Positions 27,097-35,752 of a stretch of DNA of 64,000 nt are shown here, one piece after another (the stretch's first letter is position 1; every line of letters starts with the position of its first letter). The translations under genes were made by a program, and so were the position numbers. The stretch is from Thalassovita autumnalis (GTDB taxonomy: Bacteria; Pseudomonadota; Alphaproteobacteria; Rhodobacterales; Rhodobacteraceae). Under the pieces are notes generated by a model. It had not been told where the DNA came from and ran no database searches. It worked only from the letters and a program-made list of their open reading frames with translations. The DNA is taken from the NCBI RefSeq assembly GCF_001458255.1, contig NZ_CYSB01000028.1:1-64000 (forward strand), given 5' to 3'.

Positions 27097-28506
27097 ATGG
27101 CTCGGGAACAAATGATGAACGATGGCAGTGCGGCCACGATTGTTGACCTCGCCAAAGTTCGGCGGGTCACCTATGCCGGTTTAGGGGCACTGGTTGAATT
27201 TACTGCGCAGTTCAAGCTTGGCCAGCCACTGGCCTTCTGCAATGCCACTCCTGCGGTGGACCGGTTCATTCGCCAAAGCCCCGCCGAGCAGCTGTTGCCC
27301 TACTATGAAACCATTGAAGACGCATTGGATACCGTCGATTTCCGCCGCTGCCAGCTGGCCGGCACTAAGGCGCTGTTGCTTTGCGCCGGCAAAGGCACCC
27401 GCATGGCCCCGCTCAGCGACGACACGCCTAAACCGATGCTAGAATTGTTCGGCAAGCCGATCCTGTCGCATCTGCTGCAGCATTTGGCCCGCTTCGGCAT
27501 TCAGGACGTGATGCTAAACCCCGGTCATCTTGGCGATCAAATCCTGCAGAACTTACCGCGATCCACATCACACAGATTGCAGTTTTATAACGAAGGGCAG
27601 CAGACGCCACAGGGCTGGCAGGCCAATGCCATCGGATCCGCCAGCACACTTGCCCGTTTGCAGCACCGCCACAATGCCATCGAAGACGATGTGTTTGTGC
27701 TCTGTGGCGATGCGCTGACCGATATCGATCTGGCAGACATGATGCGGCAACACAAATCCAGCGGCGCAGAGGTCACGATCGCCGCGCGCCAGGTGCCACA
27801 TGCGGAATGTTCAAAATACGGGATCCTGCAGATCGATCGCAGCGGGCGCATCCGCGCATTTCAGGAAAAACCACGCCCGCAAGAGGCAAAATCGACCCTT
27901 GCCAGCACCGGTATCTACATCATTAACCCGCGCGCCCTGGTCGGCCAGGGAAATGCAGAGGGTCTTGATATTGCAGCAGACCTCCTTCCCGCGATTATGA
28001 AACGTGGCGGCCATCTGCACAGCTATGTTGCAGATTTCGAATGGGTCGACATGGGCAACCCGAAGGACTACGCGCAAGCCCATTTTATGGCGCTCCGTGG
28101 CGAGGTGAAAACGCTGTCGCCCTCGGGAGAACAGAAACGCCCCGGAATTTGGATCGCGCCGGGGGCCCGCGTGTCACGCCGCGCCAAACTTACACCGCCC
28201 TGTTATGTCGGCCCCGGGGCAACCTTGGCCGCTGGGGTCGAACTGCAAGGCCCCTGCGTCATCGGTGCCGGCAGCCGGCTAAGCGGGCCGTGCCTGATTT
28301 CAAACAGCATTATCCAACCCCGCACCTGGGTCAAACCCAGCGCCTGGGTTACGGGGCAAATCACTTCAGCCCATTGGTCGGTAGACCACCAACACGCGAC
28401 GGGACAAAAACCGCGACCCTCTTTCGCGCGCTTGGATCAAGTCTGTGCCGTCGATCACAACATCCCCGCGCTACAGCAGCCAAATATGTCAGAGGTTTCG
28501 GCATGA
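27097..28506 (+). CDS. STAS domain fused to sugar-phosphate nucleotidyltransferase
   Basis: 469 residues from ATG 27097, though the true N-terminus is probably about 30 residues longer (see the stranded start at 27008). Residues 1-75 match the second half of a STAS domain (IVDLAKVRRVTYAGLGALVEF). From about residue 85 a nucleotidyltransferase domain begins with LLCAGKGTRMAPLSDDTPKPMLEL, the NTP-binding loop and Lys of NDP-sugar pyrophosphorylases; VLCGDALTDIDL holds the metal Asp. A left-handed helix-like acyltransferase repeat ends the domain (about 345-425). It likely makes an NDP-sugar; the sugar is unknown. The stop overlaps the next start (ATGA). Confidence 0.8.
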   Translation: MAREQMMNDGSAATIVDLAKVRRVTYAGLGALVEFTAQFKLGQPLAFCNATPAVDRFIRQSPAEQLLPYYETIEDALDTVDFRRCQLAGTKALLLCAGKGTRMAPLSDDTPKPMLELFGKPILSHLLQHLARFGIQDVMLNPGHLGDQILQNLPRSTSHRLQFYNEGQQTPQGWQANAIGSASTLARLQHRHNAIEDDVFVLCGDALTDIDLADMMRQHKSSGAEVTIAARQVPHAECSKYGILQIDRSGRIRAFQEKPRPQEAKSTLASTGIYIINPRALVGQGNAEGLDIAADLLPAIMKRGGHLHSYVADFEWVDMGNPKDYAQAHFMALRGEVKTLSPSGEQKRPGIWIAPGARVSRRAKLTPPCYVGPGATLAAGVELQGPCVIGAGSRLSGPCLISNSIIQPRTWVKPSAWVTGQITSAHWSVDHQHATGQKPRPSFARLDQVCAVDHNIPALQQPNMSEVSA

Positions 28507-29249
28507 AATACCTGAGTCTGCTGTTACTTCTAATGCTACCCAGCCCAACCTGGGCTGAAGATCGCTTTTGGATCTTATGGGAACGCTATCGCCATGTCGG
28601 CCGGGACTGCCCGAACGGGGCCGGCTGCATCGTCAAACGCGAGTTTGCCAGCCGCCCGCTAACGCCGGAATACCCCGCCAATATCTACCGCATGTTCGGC
28701 GTCATGGATCCCCGGAGCAGTGCACTGCCGGTCGAGGCCGATCACCCCGATGCCCCTGCGGTCTGCACCCCACAACAGACACAACTGGCCGTTGGTTTTG
28801 ACCCTCTGGAGCTGCCAAGGTCGCTAAAGATTGAGGCTCTGCGCGGGATTAAGGCGATCCATGTCGATCTGAACAACCTGAAATCCCCACCAGGATTTTC
28901 CAACAATTTTGGTTCAGAATTACACCTCGATTTCGTTGCAATGCTGACAGAGGCCGGAATCCAAGTCGTTGACAAGGACACGATCGCCACAGTCCCGGGC
29001 CAACCAACGATGAGCCTGTTTTTCTCAATGCGCGATCCGGAAGGCCACTGCCTGTATGAATATTCAGTCTTCGCCAGCCTCAGCCAAGAGGTGATGCTGG
29101 CGCGCGATATCCGTATCAAAATCTCCGCAGGTGTGTGGTCTTTTTCGACCGGCTCCACGGCCAAGGACCACCGCGGCGACGAACGCAGCGCAATCCTGCG
29201 TGTGGCCGAAGCCTTCATTCGCGATCACAGGCAGGTAAACCCCCGTTAA
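28503..29249 (+). CDS. secreted hypothetical protein of exopolysaccharide island (248 aa)
   Basis: No family recognised. MKYLSLLLLLMLPSPTWA is a clear signal peptide with cleavage before EDR, so the mature protein is periplasmic or secreted. Five mature cysteines could form disulphides (DCPNGAGC, AVCTP, GHCLY). The body is a mix of strands and helices without catalytic signature. It is coupled by ATGA to the nucleotidyltransferase gene and followed by the GT2 synthase 30 bases on, so it is very likely part of polymer synthesis or export. Confidence 0.75.
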   Translation: MKYLSLLLLLMLPSPTWAEDRFWILWERYRHVGRDCPNGAGCIVKREFASRPLTPEYPANIYRMFGVMDPRSSALPVEADHPDAPAVCTPQQTQLAVGFDPLELPRSLKIEALRGIKAIHVDLNNLKSPPGFSNNFGSELHLDFVAMLTEAGIQVVDKDTIATVPGQPTMSLFFSMRDPEGHCLYEYSVFASLSQEVMLARDIRIKISAGVWSFSTGSTAKDHRGDERSAILRVAEAFIRDHRQVNPR

Positions 29250-29279
29250 ACCGTCCATTTTCCGGCTTTGAGGCATAAC

Positions 29280-31085
29280 ATGCGCAGCGCCTATTTTTCA
29301 AAATTTGAGTATCGAAAGCCGCCGCGTTTTCCGCCCCTATCACCGTTGCGTCAGGCCGCCTGGCACTTCTGCGCCGGACTTACCATCGGTTTCCTGGCAC
29401 TGTATCTGCATTGGCGTTGGACAGCGTCACTCAATCCTGAGGCGATGACCTTCTCAGTCGCAGTCGCCACGGCCGAAACACTGTTTGCGCTCGGCACCCT
29501 ATTGTTTTTCTACGATATTTGGCAGGAGGGCGATACGCCAGAAGCGCCAGCCAGTCCCGACATCAGCGAAAATACGAATGTGCAACCGAGGCCAATCACC
29601 CGGATCGATATTTTCATCACAACCTTTGACGAAGGCTGCGAGGTGGTCGCGCCAACTCTGGCCGCCGCTCAGGCTGTGTGCTGCCCAACTGATTGCGATT
29701 TACAGATCTACCTGCTGGATGACGGGGCCAGACCCTCAATGGCCAATCTGGCAGAGCGCTACGGCGCCCGCTACCTCTCTCGCACCAGCAATATCGGCTT
29801 CAAAGCGGGCAACCTGCGCAATGGGCTGTTTCATAGCAGCGGTGATTTCGTCGTAATATGTGATGCCGACACGCGGCTCTTCCCAAGATTTTTGGACAAT
29901 ACACTTGGCTACTTTCGCGATGCTTCGGTCGCCTGGGTACAGACGCCGCATTGGTTCTATGACCTCCCCCGCGGCCAGACAGCCATCGCAATTCTGTCGC
30001 GGTTTGCCCCGCATTGTCCTCGATGGCTGCGCAAATCGGTCTACCGCTTAACCGCCAAACATCGCTTTGCAGCCGACCCTTTTCTCAGCGATCCCACCGT
30101 ATTTTTTGATGTGATCCAACGGCGCCGCAATCGCAACTACGCATCCTTTTGCTGTGGCGCCGCATCCATCCACCGCAGGGAAGCGATTTTTGAAACCGCG
30201 CTCTTGTGTCAAAGTCGCACGAACAGACAGCAGGCGCAAAATCTAAACATAAACCCGACGCAGCTACGGCATAGGTCGGGTTTGGAACCCTATCGATTTC
30301 ACGTCTCAGAGGATCTCTATACGTCAATTGAACTGCATAGTGTGCAGGGTCATCCCTGGCGCTCCGTCTACCATCCGCAGCCAGAGGCAAAAATGCTCTC
30401 CCCGCAAAGTGCCAAGGCCTTTTGCACCCAGCGTCTAAAATACGCCGGCGGCAGCATCGATCTGATCCTGCGCCGCAATCCGATTTTCCGCCGCGGTATG
30501 CATTGGCGACATCGACTGCATTACGCGGCCACATTCTATGCCCACCTGTCCGTGTTTTGGACGCCACTGCTCCTCATGGCCCCTGCCTTTTCTCTGATGA
30601 CGGGCCAAGCGCCGGTCCAAGCCTATTCCGCCAGCTTTTTTCTGCATTTTTTGCCAATGGTTTTTGCCAATGAACTGGCCATGATCCTCTCTAGTAAGGG
30701 CCATAGCCTCACCAAGGGCCGCTGTTTGTCCGTCGCAACCTTGCCATTGCAGCTTAAGGCATTCTGGCAGGTGGCCAGGGGACATCGGCCTCAGTTTCCA
30801 CCAACCCCCAAGACCCTATCCAGGGCCGAAGACATGCGTTTTCTTCGACCAAACCTGATGCTTGCCCTAGCCTTATTTCTGATCGCCCTCATTGGCATTT
30901 GGCAATTTCTGATGGGGCGTCCGAACTTTAGCCTGTCACTTCTGGTGGTGAACTTGTTTTGGCTCACCTGGAATTGCACCCTTCTACTCCAGCTCCCATT
31001 TGCCACTTGGCTGCATGCAATAGGCAAGTCACCTACTGCTCACCACGCTCACTTGTCCCCACAAATGAAGGAAGCAAATCCATGA
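29280..31085 (+). CDS. cellulose-synthase-like family 2 glycosyltransferase
   Basis: 601 residues, membrane-bound, processive type. Two N-terminal helices (about 20-75) precede the cytosolic GT2 domain (about 105-400), then several C-terminal helices (about 410-600). Catalytic motifs: DDGA (Asp147, Asp148), DAD (Asp195, Asp197), SED (343-345, in place of TED) and QRLKY (384-388, in place of Q-x-x-R-W). No PilZ domain follows, unlike BcsA. The pattern best fits curdlan or mixed-linkage glucan synthases or relatives; the sugar and linkage are inference. ATG 29280 has GAGG upstream; a TTG at 29268 is less likely. Confidence 0.85.
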   Translation: MRSAYFSKFEYRKPPRFPPLSPLRQAAWHFCAGLTIGFLALYLHWRWTASLNPEAMTFSVAVATAETLFALGTLLFFYDIWQEGDTPEAPASPDISENTNVQPRPITRIDIFITTFDEGCEVVAPTLAAAQAVCCPTDCDLQIYLLDDGARPSMANLAERYGARYLSRTSNIGFKAGNLRNGLFHSSGDFVVICDADTRLFPRFLDNTLGYFRDASVAWVQTPHWFYDLPRGQTAIAILSRFAPHCPRWLRKSVYRLTAKHRFAADPFLSDPTVFFDVIQRRRNRNYASFCCGAASIHRREAIFETALLCQSRTNRQQAQNLNINPTQLRHRSGLEPYRFHVSEDLYTSIELHSVQGHPWRSVYHPQPEAKMLSPQSAKAFCTQRLKYAGGSIDLILRRNPIFRRGMHWRHRLHYAATFYAHLSVFWTPLLLMAPAFSLMTGQAPVQAYSASFFLHFLPMVFANELAMILSSKGHSLTKGRCLSVATLPLQLKAFWQVARGHRPQFPPTPKTLSRAEDMRFLRPNLMLALALFLIALIGIWQFLMGRPNFSLSLLVVNLFWLTWNCTLLLQLPFATWLHAIGKSPTAHHAHLSPQMKEANP

Positions 31086-32383
31086 GCCGCGCCACAAAAA
31101 ACCTTTCCAGTCTTATCTTTTGCGCAGGTCTGGCCGCAACTGCGGGATTTGCTGTTTTGTCCGACGAAGGGTTCAACTCCACGACGCACTACACAGCCTT
31201 TCCTACTGACAGCGCTCTACTAACTCTCAAACCCAGGCGCGGACTGACAGCCAAGGACCACCAGGCCGCCAGAAATGCTTGGCAGTATTTTGAACAAAAC
31301 TATCGCCCGGAAACAGGGTTGGTGGATGCGGTGGCGGGCTTTCCCTCAGGAACACTTTGGGATCAGGGGTCTTACTTGCTGGCCCTCGTGGCCGCTCACA
31401 GGCTGAACCTGATCACCGAAGAGAGCTTTGGGACAAGGGCACAATCTCTTTTGAAGAGTATTAAATCAATCGAGCTCTTTGAGGAGAAGCTACCGAATAA
31501 AGTCTATAACACCCAAACGCTTGCGATGGTTGACTACCAAAACCAGCCCGTTCCTAGTGGGATTGGCTGGTCCGCACTTGATGTAGCGCGGCTGCTCTCT
31601 GCTTTCCGTATGTTGGAAGTTCACCATCCCGAATATGGTGCAGACCTGCGGGCAATATTGGCCCGATGGGATCTGACCGCCATGGCGCGCGAAGGTAGGC
31701 TTTATGGTGCTCATGTGACTGAAGCCGGAACGGAATTCTTGCAGGAAGGACGCATTGGATATGAGCAATATGGCGCTCGGGCCGCCGCGCTTTGGGGCTT
31801 GGATGTCTTAGATGCGGTGAGTGCCAAGCCGATTGTGCAATGGCGCCAAGTCGCAGGTGTTTTACTGCCCACAGATCGCCGCAGTCCTGAACAGTTCACC
31901 GCAATCACCCCAACGCTCAGCGAACCGTTTTTCTTGCAGGCGCTCGAACTCGGTCTTTCATCTGAGGGGCATCTTATGGCCAGTAAAGTCTATCTGGCGC
32001 AGGAAAACCGATTTCGTGATGACGGCATTCCAACAATGGTGTCAGAATCCCATATCGATCAACCGCCTCATTTTCTCTACATGTCGATCTTCAGCAATGG
32101 GGAAGACTGGGCCGTGGTGGACGAGCACGGCGGAATGCACCCGGATCTGCGTAGCATAAGCTTGAAAGCCACGTTCGCCTGGGACGCGATTTTTGAAACT
32201 GAATACACACAAATGATTCGACAGCAATTGGCCGACCTTGCCCATCCCGCGGGTTGGGCCTCGGGCAAATACGAAATAGATCTGCGCCCTAATGAAATCT
32301 ATACTGCCAATACAAACGCCGTGGTTTTGCAAGCGCTTTACTACAAGCAGTTTGGGCCAATGCTGACATCTATCACGCGCTAA
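31082..32383 (+). CDS. DUF3131 protein, copy 1
   Basis: 433 residues with an N-terminal signal/anchor (about 8-25). From about residue 55 the DUF3131 domain starts AARNAWQYFEQNY; typical pieces are GTLWDQGSYLLALVAA, ELFEEKLPNKVYNT, GWSALDVARLL and GRIGYEQYGARAAALWG. The family has an (alpha/alpha)-barrel resembling GH144-type glucanases, but activity is not established. ATGA overlap couples it to the GT2 synthase. A paralogue is encoded on the opposite strand at 33880-35571, so the domain seems essential to this system. Confidence 0.87.
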   Translation: MSRATKNLSSLIFCAGLAATAGFAVLSDEGFNSTTHYTAFPTDSALLTLKPRRGLTAKDHQAARNAWQYFEQNYRPETGLVDAVAGFPSGTLWDQGSYLLALVAAHRLNLITEESFGTRAQSLLKSIKSIELFEEKLPNKVYNTQTLAMVDYQNQPVPSGIGWSALDVARLLSAFRMLEVHHPEYGADLRAILARWDLTAMAREGRLYGAHVTEAGTEFLQEGRIGYEQYGARAAALWGLDVLDAVSAKPIVQWRQVAGVLLPTDRRSPEQFTAITPTLSEPFFLQALELGLSSEGHLMASKVYLAQENRFRDDGIPTMVSESHIDQPPHFLYMSIFSNGEDWAVVDEHGGMHPDLRSISLKATFAWDAIFETEYTQMIRQQLADLAHPAGWASGKYEIDLRPNEIYTANTNAVVLQALYYKQFGPMLTSITR

Positions 32384-32479
32384 CAGGTGTGCTGGAATAC
32401 ACGCTTTGTCGCATCCTAGGGTCGACGCAAATCTCTTTTCCAAAAGAGAATAGCGAACACTTGGTGGTCAATCTGATGA
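32384..32479. other. convergent gap between plus and minus exopolysaccharide operons
   Basis: About 100 bases between two convergent operons. No clear terminator hairpin with a T-run was found. Confidence 0.35.
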
Positions 32480-33880
32480 CTAATGAGTGTCCCCAGACAC
32501 TTCGGGGGCCAAAATCGGCAACGCGGCAGAGGCGAAGTAGTCAGACAATAGACGGTATTCGCGCACTGTTACTGGCATCGACGGCTTAACTTCTACCTCA
32601 ATCTCGGGAGTTGCAGCCTCGATTTCCATGATCTGGGGCTGGTTAATTTCCCCCCATAGGGATTCGAGCAAATCCGACTGGATCGGCGGAGAGGCAACAG
32701 TGGTCACACTCGGGGTGTAAAGGTCTTCCGGCGTGGCCAGTGCACCGTCATCTTGCAATTCCTGCTCCGCCAGCTCCAACACAGCCACTGCTGTGCGCAG
32801 GTCAAGACCCAATTGCTCCACCAGATAGGTCAGTTTTTCTGTGGTGCGGTGTTCAGTTGTCTGACCGTTTTTTACCTCAGCCATTGATTGAGAGGGAAGG
32901 GAAACAATCTCTTCTACAACAGGCTGAGTGATCTGCGGTGAGACGGGATCACGCAAAAGCTGCACCTCGTCTGTCAAGTCAAGCAACAGCTGCTCCAACC
33001 TGGCCACCTCATCGGAGGTGGAGGCGATTTCCTCCCCCCCTGCCACCTCCGGTGGGCGACGCAATGCAGTCACCATGTCCCGCAATTCCTGCAGTTGGGC
33101 ATCGATGCGATCGGGTGACAACCCAGCGGGCCCAGGCGCAGCTGGTTGCGTAATGGCAATGACTTGTGGCTGCGGCGTCGGCGATTGCCAGTTTGTCGTC
33201 TGCACCCGTCCCTGGCTGGGAGTATTGGTCCGAGAATTCGGTACCGGCCAACCACGCGGCAAAACCGCATAATCCTGACGGGCAGCAACCCAGCGCAGGT
33301 AAGCAGTCGTGGCAACAAAACCCCGTAGCGAATGACGACTAACCTCTTCACCGCCCCGACGGACGATCAACTCCACCGATGAGGCCAGCAAGTTTTCCAT
33401 TTGAAGGTCAAGAGGTTGTAGCACCCGTTCGGGGATCTGGATCTCACTCACGCCTTCTGACAGATAGAAACCGTCGCCGGCGATCACCCCTTCAAGCGTC
33501 AGCTGCAACTGGCCCTGTGGCGTAAGAAAGACGGTCAGGCCTGCCTTACGACCATGGCATTCCTGAGTGCGCGATTTACACAGCACCTCGAACACATCGA
33601 CATCCAACCTTGGATTAGGGGAAAACCGCGCATAACCATCTGGATCAAAACGGAAATACACACCTTCGACCAGACCTTCCTGAAAGGTTGGCCAGCCAAA
33701 GGCACCACGCAGCGATTGCCGCGCCTCACTGGCGCCAATTGCAAAGGGGATGGAGGTGTCCACGATAGCGTTTTCCGCGGTGAACTCCTCCACCCGAGCG
33801 GTTGCGGTTTGCGCCAAGCTGTGACCACCCGCGACAACATGTGAGAGCGCAACAAGCGCGAAGAGGCTTAACTGTTTCAT
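32480..33880 (-). CDS. secreted hypothetical protein with coiled-coil and Pro/Gln-rich linkers (466 aa)
   Basis: No family recognised. A signal peptide (MKQLSLFALVALSHVVAGGHSLA) is followed by a strand-rich domain (about 30-215). A P/Q/T-rich linker and two coiled-coil segments follow (about 260-320, e.g. LQELRDMVTALRR and VARLEQLLLDLTDEVQLL), then a helical segment near 365-395 and a mostly disordered tail. It overlaps the upstream DUF3131 gene by ATGA. The modular layout suits a periplasmic scaffold in polymer export; that is inference. Confidence 0.75.
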   Translation of the reverse strand: MKQLSLFALVALSHVVAGGHSLAQTATARVEEFTAENAIVDTSIPFAIGASEARQSLRGAFGWPTFQEGLVEGVYFRFDPDGYARFSPNPRLDVDVFEVLCKSRTQECHGRKAGLTVFLTPQGQLQLTLEGVIAGDGFYLSEGVSEIQIPERVLQPLDLQMENLLASSVELIVRRGGEEVSRHSLRGFVATTAYLRWVAARQDYAVLPRGWPVPNSRTNTPSQGRVQTTNWQSPTPQPQVIAITQPAAPGPAGLSPDRIDAQLQELRDMVTALRRPPEVAGGEEIASTSDEVARLEQLLLDLTDEVQLLRDPVSPQITQPVVEEIVSLPSQSMAEVKNGQTTEHRTTEKLTYLVEQLGLDLRTAVAVLELAEQELQDDGALATPEDLYTPSVTTVASPPIQSDLLESLWGEINQPQIMEIEAATPEIEVEVKPSMPVTVREYRLLSDYFASAALPILAPEVSGDTH

Positions 33881-35571
33881 CAAAAATCCGCCTTTTCCTG
33901 GATAGAGTGACGCAATGCCGGCAGCCAATCCCGCTTTTGCGGCGGGTCGGGGTAATTTCGCCGCAACCGAATGTCCTGATCCCGGTATGCGGTGTACCAA
34001 ACCTCAGTCTCACCGCGATACGGGGTCAGAATTGTGCCCTGAACCTTATGCAGCAGCGCTGTCAGAATGATCCCGTTGTTGTTGGCGGTGAAGATCGCAA
34101 CGCGGCCCTGGCCCCGTTCATATAGCCCTTCGTACATGCCGTTTTCAGGATCATAGAGTTCGATCATCGCCTCAAAGAGGACATCGGTGTAATCACTGTC
34201 CCAAAGCGCCCAGAGGCCCAGTGCCGCTTTGGCTGAAACGGCCGCATGATCGGGCACATAATCCCCCCGTGGCGTGACCGTATTCCAGGGATAGCCGTCG
34301 GAGAAAATCGTATCGTAGGTGAAATAGGGGGGGCCTTTGACGTTATGTTCTGACCGCGCGGTCATAAAGCCGGTGCGCCGCCAGCGGTTTTCCTGCACCT
34401 GATATATCCGATCCGCGAATTCCGCTCGCCAACCATCGCTGTGTAGCCAATCCGGCGTGACATCATCATGGGGCAGATCAAATCCCAGCTCCATCCCGTC
34501 CTGCAGGTAAGACTCGGTCACTACATAGTTTTGGGAATGAAACACCCGAGGGTCGCGGCCATCATAGGGCACCTGAACGCCGAAAATGGAGGCGGTCAGG
34601 AACGGTTCCGCCCGGTGGGCCAGCAGCGGGCGAAATCCCCAGAGGGCAAAACCTTTGGCTGCATATTCCTCATAGCCCAGCCGGCCCTCTTGCGCGTACA
34701 CCGTCTCCCCGGTTTCTTTGTCGACATAGGTGCCGAACATCAGCCCCTCATCGTCGATGACATTGCTGAAGTCCCATTTCAGCAGCACGGAATCGATGGT
34801 GTTTGCCAAATAGGGGTAGCGGTTCTTGCAGATCCGCATCCAGACCAGGAAGCGACCGATATCAAGGGCGGAATATCCGATTTCGCCGGGCTTATTAGTA
34901 TAGTCCACCTTGGCGCCGGTTTTGGTGTGATACACCTTGTTAGGTAGCTCTTTCCGGAACAACTCCAGTGACTTTATCGTGGTCAATAGTAGCGTAATCC
35001 GCTGATCAAATTCGGTTTTTTCGATGATGCACAGCTCATAGGCCGCGACCATCCCCGCGATATAGGATGCTGTGTCCCACAATGTGGTGGAGGGGTAGTT
35101 GCCAACCGAATTGGCCAGCCCGGTGTTTTCCTGCGTGAACTTTTCAAAATAGTGCCAGGCCACCTTTGCGGCACGTTTTTCCCGTTCGCTCAGGAAGCCG
35201 CGCCGGGCGCGATATTTTCGCACATAGGCGTTATGCGGCGTGTAGCCCGAAACGCGATCCAAGCCACGATCCAGCTTGTCAAAATAGTCATCCGGCATGT
35301 CACACATGCGGGGCGGCGTTTCGCGCAATGCCTCGCCTTCAACCAGGCTGAGAGTTGCACTGGGCAGGTTGCCACGCATCAGGGCAGGAATGTCATCCAG
35401 CGCACCACCGGCAATGATCGGAATAACCTCTTCTTCCTGTTGCAGGAAAATCTGCCGTGCCGTGACACCCACTGAATAGCTCGTACCGCTAAGCACCAAA
35501 ATCGCAGCGCATAACACTACCCCTCCCCAGAAAGGGGATCGTCGTTTGGGGGTGTTTGGGGTGCGTGGCAT
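33880..35571 (-). CDS. DUF3131 protein, copy 2 (membrane-anchored)
   Basis: 563 residues: an N-terminal membrane anchor (about 15-35), a linker of about 85 residues, then a DUF3131 domain starting AAKVAWHYFEKFTQ. The blocks TTLWDTASYIAGMVAA, KSLELFRKELPNKVYHT, GYSALDIGRFLVW and GRLGYEEYAAKGFALWGF parallel those of copy 1, so the two are paralogues. ATG 35571 has GGAGG 5 bases upstream; the GTG just before it is less likely. First gene of a two-gene minus-strand operon divergent from the ABC-like gene. Confidence 0.87.
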   Translation of the reverse strand: MPRTPNTPKRRSPFWGGVVLCAAILVLSGTSYSVGVTARQIFLQQEEEVIPIIAGGALDDIPALMRGNLPSATLSLVEGEALRETPPRMCDMPDDYFDKLDRGLDRVSGYTPHNAYVRKYRARRGFLSEREKRAAKVAWHYFEKFTQENTGLANSVGNYPSTTLWDTASYIAGMVAAYELCIIEKTEFDQRITLLLTTIKSLELFRKELPNKVYHTKTGAKVDYTNKPGEIGYSALDIGRFLVWMRICKNRYPYLANTIDSVLLKWDFSNVIDDEGLMFGTYVDKETGETVYAQEGRLGYEEYAAKGFALWGFRPLLAHRAEPFLTASIFGVQVPYDGRDPRVFHSQNYVVTESYLQDGMELGFDLPHDDVTPDWLHSDGWRAEFADRIYQVQENRWRRTGFMTARSEHNVKGPPYFTYDTIFSDGYPWNTVTPRGDYVPDHAAVSAKAALGLWALWDSDYTDVLFEAMIELYDPENGMYEGLYERGQGRVAIFTANNNGIILTALLHKVQGTILTPYRGETEVWYTAYRDQDIRLRRNYPDPPQKRDWLPALRHSIQEKADF

Positions 35572-35752
35572 CACGGCCTCCGTTGCGATTCCCTCCTATG
35601 GAACACCAAAGCCCTTAACAAATAGCGACCAAACCGCCTGTTCCTGCAGCGGCACGCATCCGGCGCCCCAACCGGCGCAAGTTTCTGCGTTGGTACAACC
35701 CAATCTTAAGAAGTGCCGGTTACACAGGGCTGAGATGGCAAGGAAACCGATC
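35572..35752. other. divergent promoter region, DUF3131 copy 2 and ABC-like gene
   Basis: About 180 bases between divergent starts in the exopolysaccharide island. It should hold both promoters. I found no convincing palindrome. Confidence 0.35.

Noticed and set aside
28041-28502. longer N-terminus for the secreted 248-residue protein
   Set aside because: It reads through the nucleotidyltransferase gene in another frame; ATG 28503 begins a textbook signal peptide.
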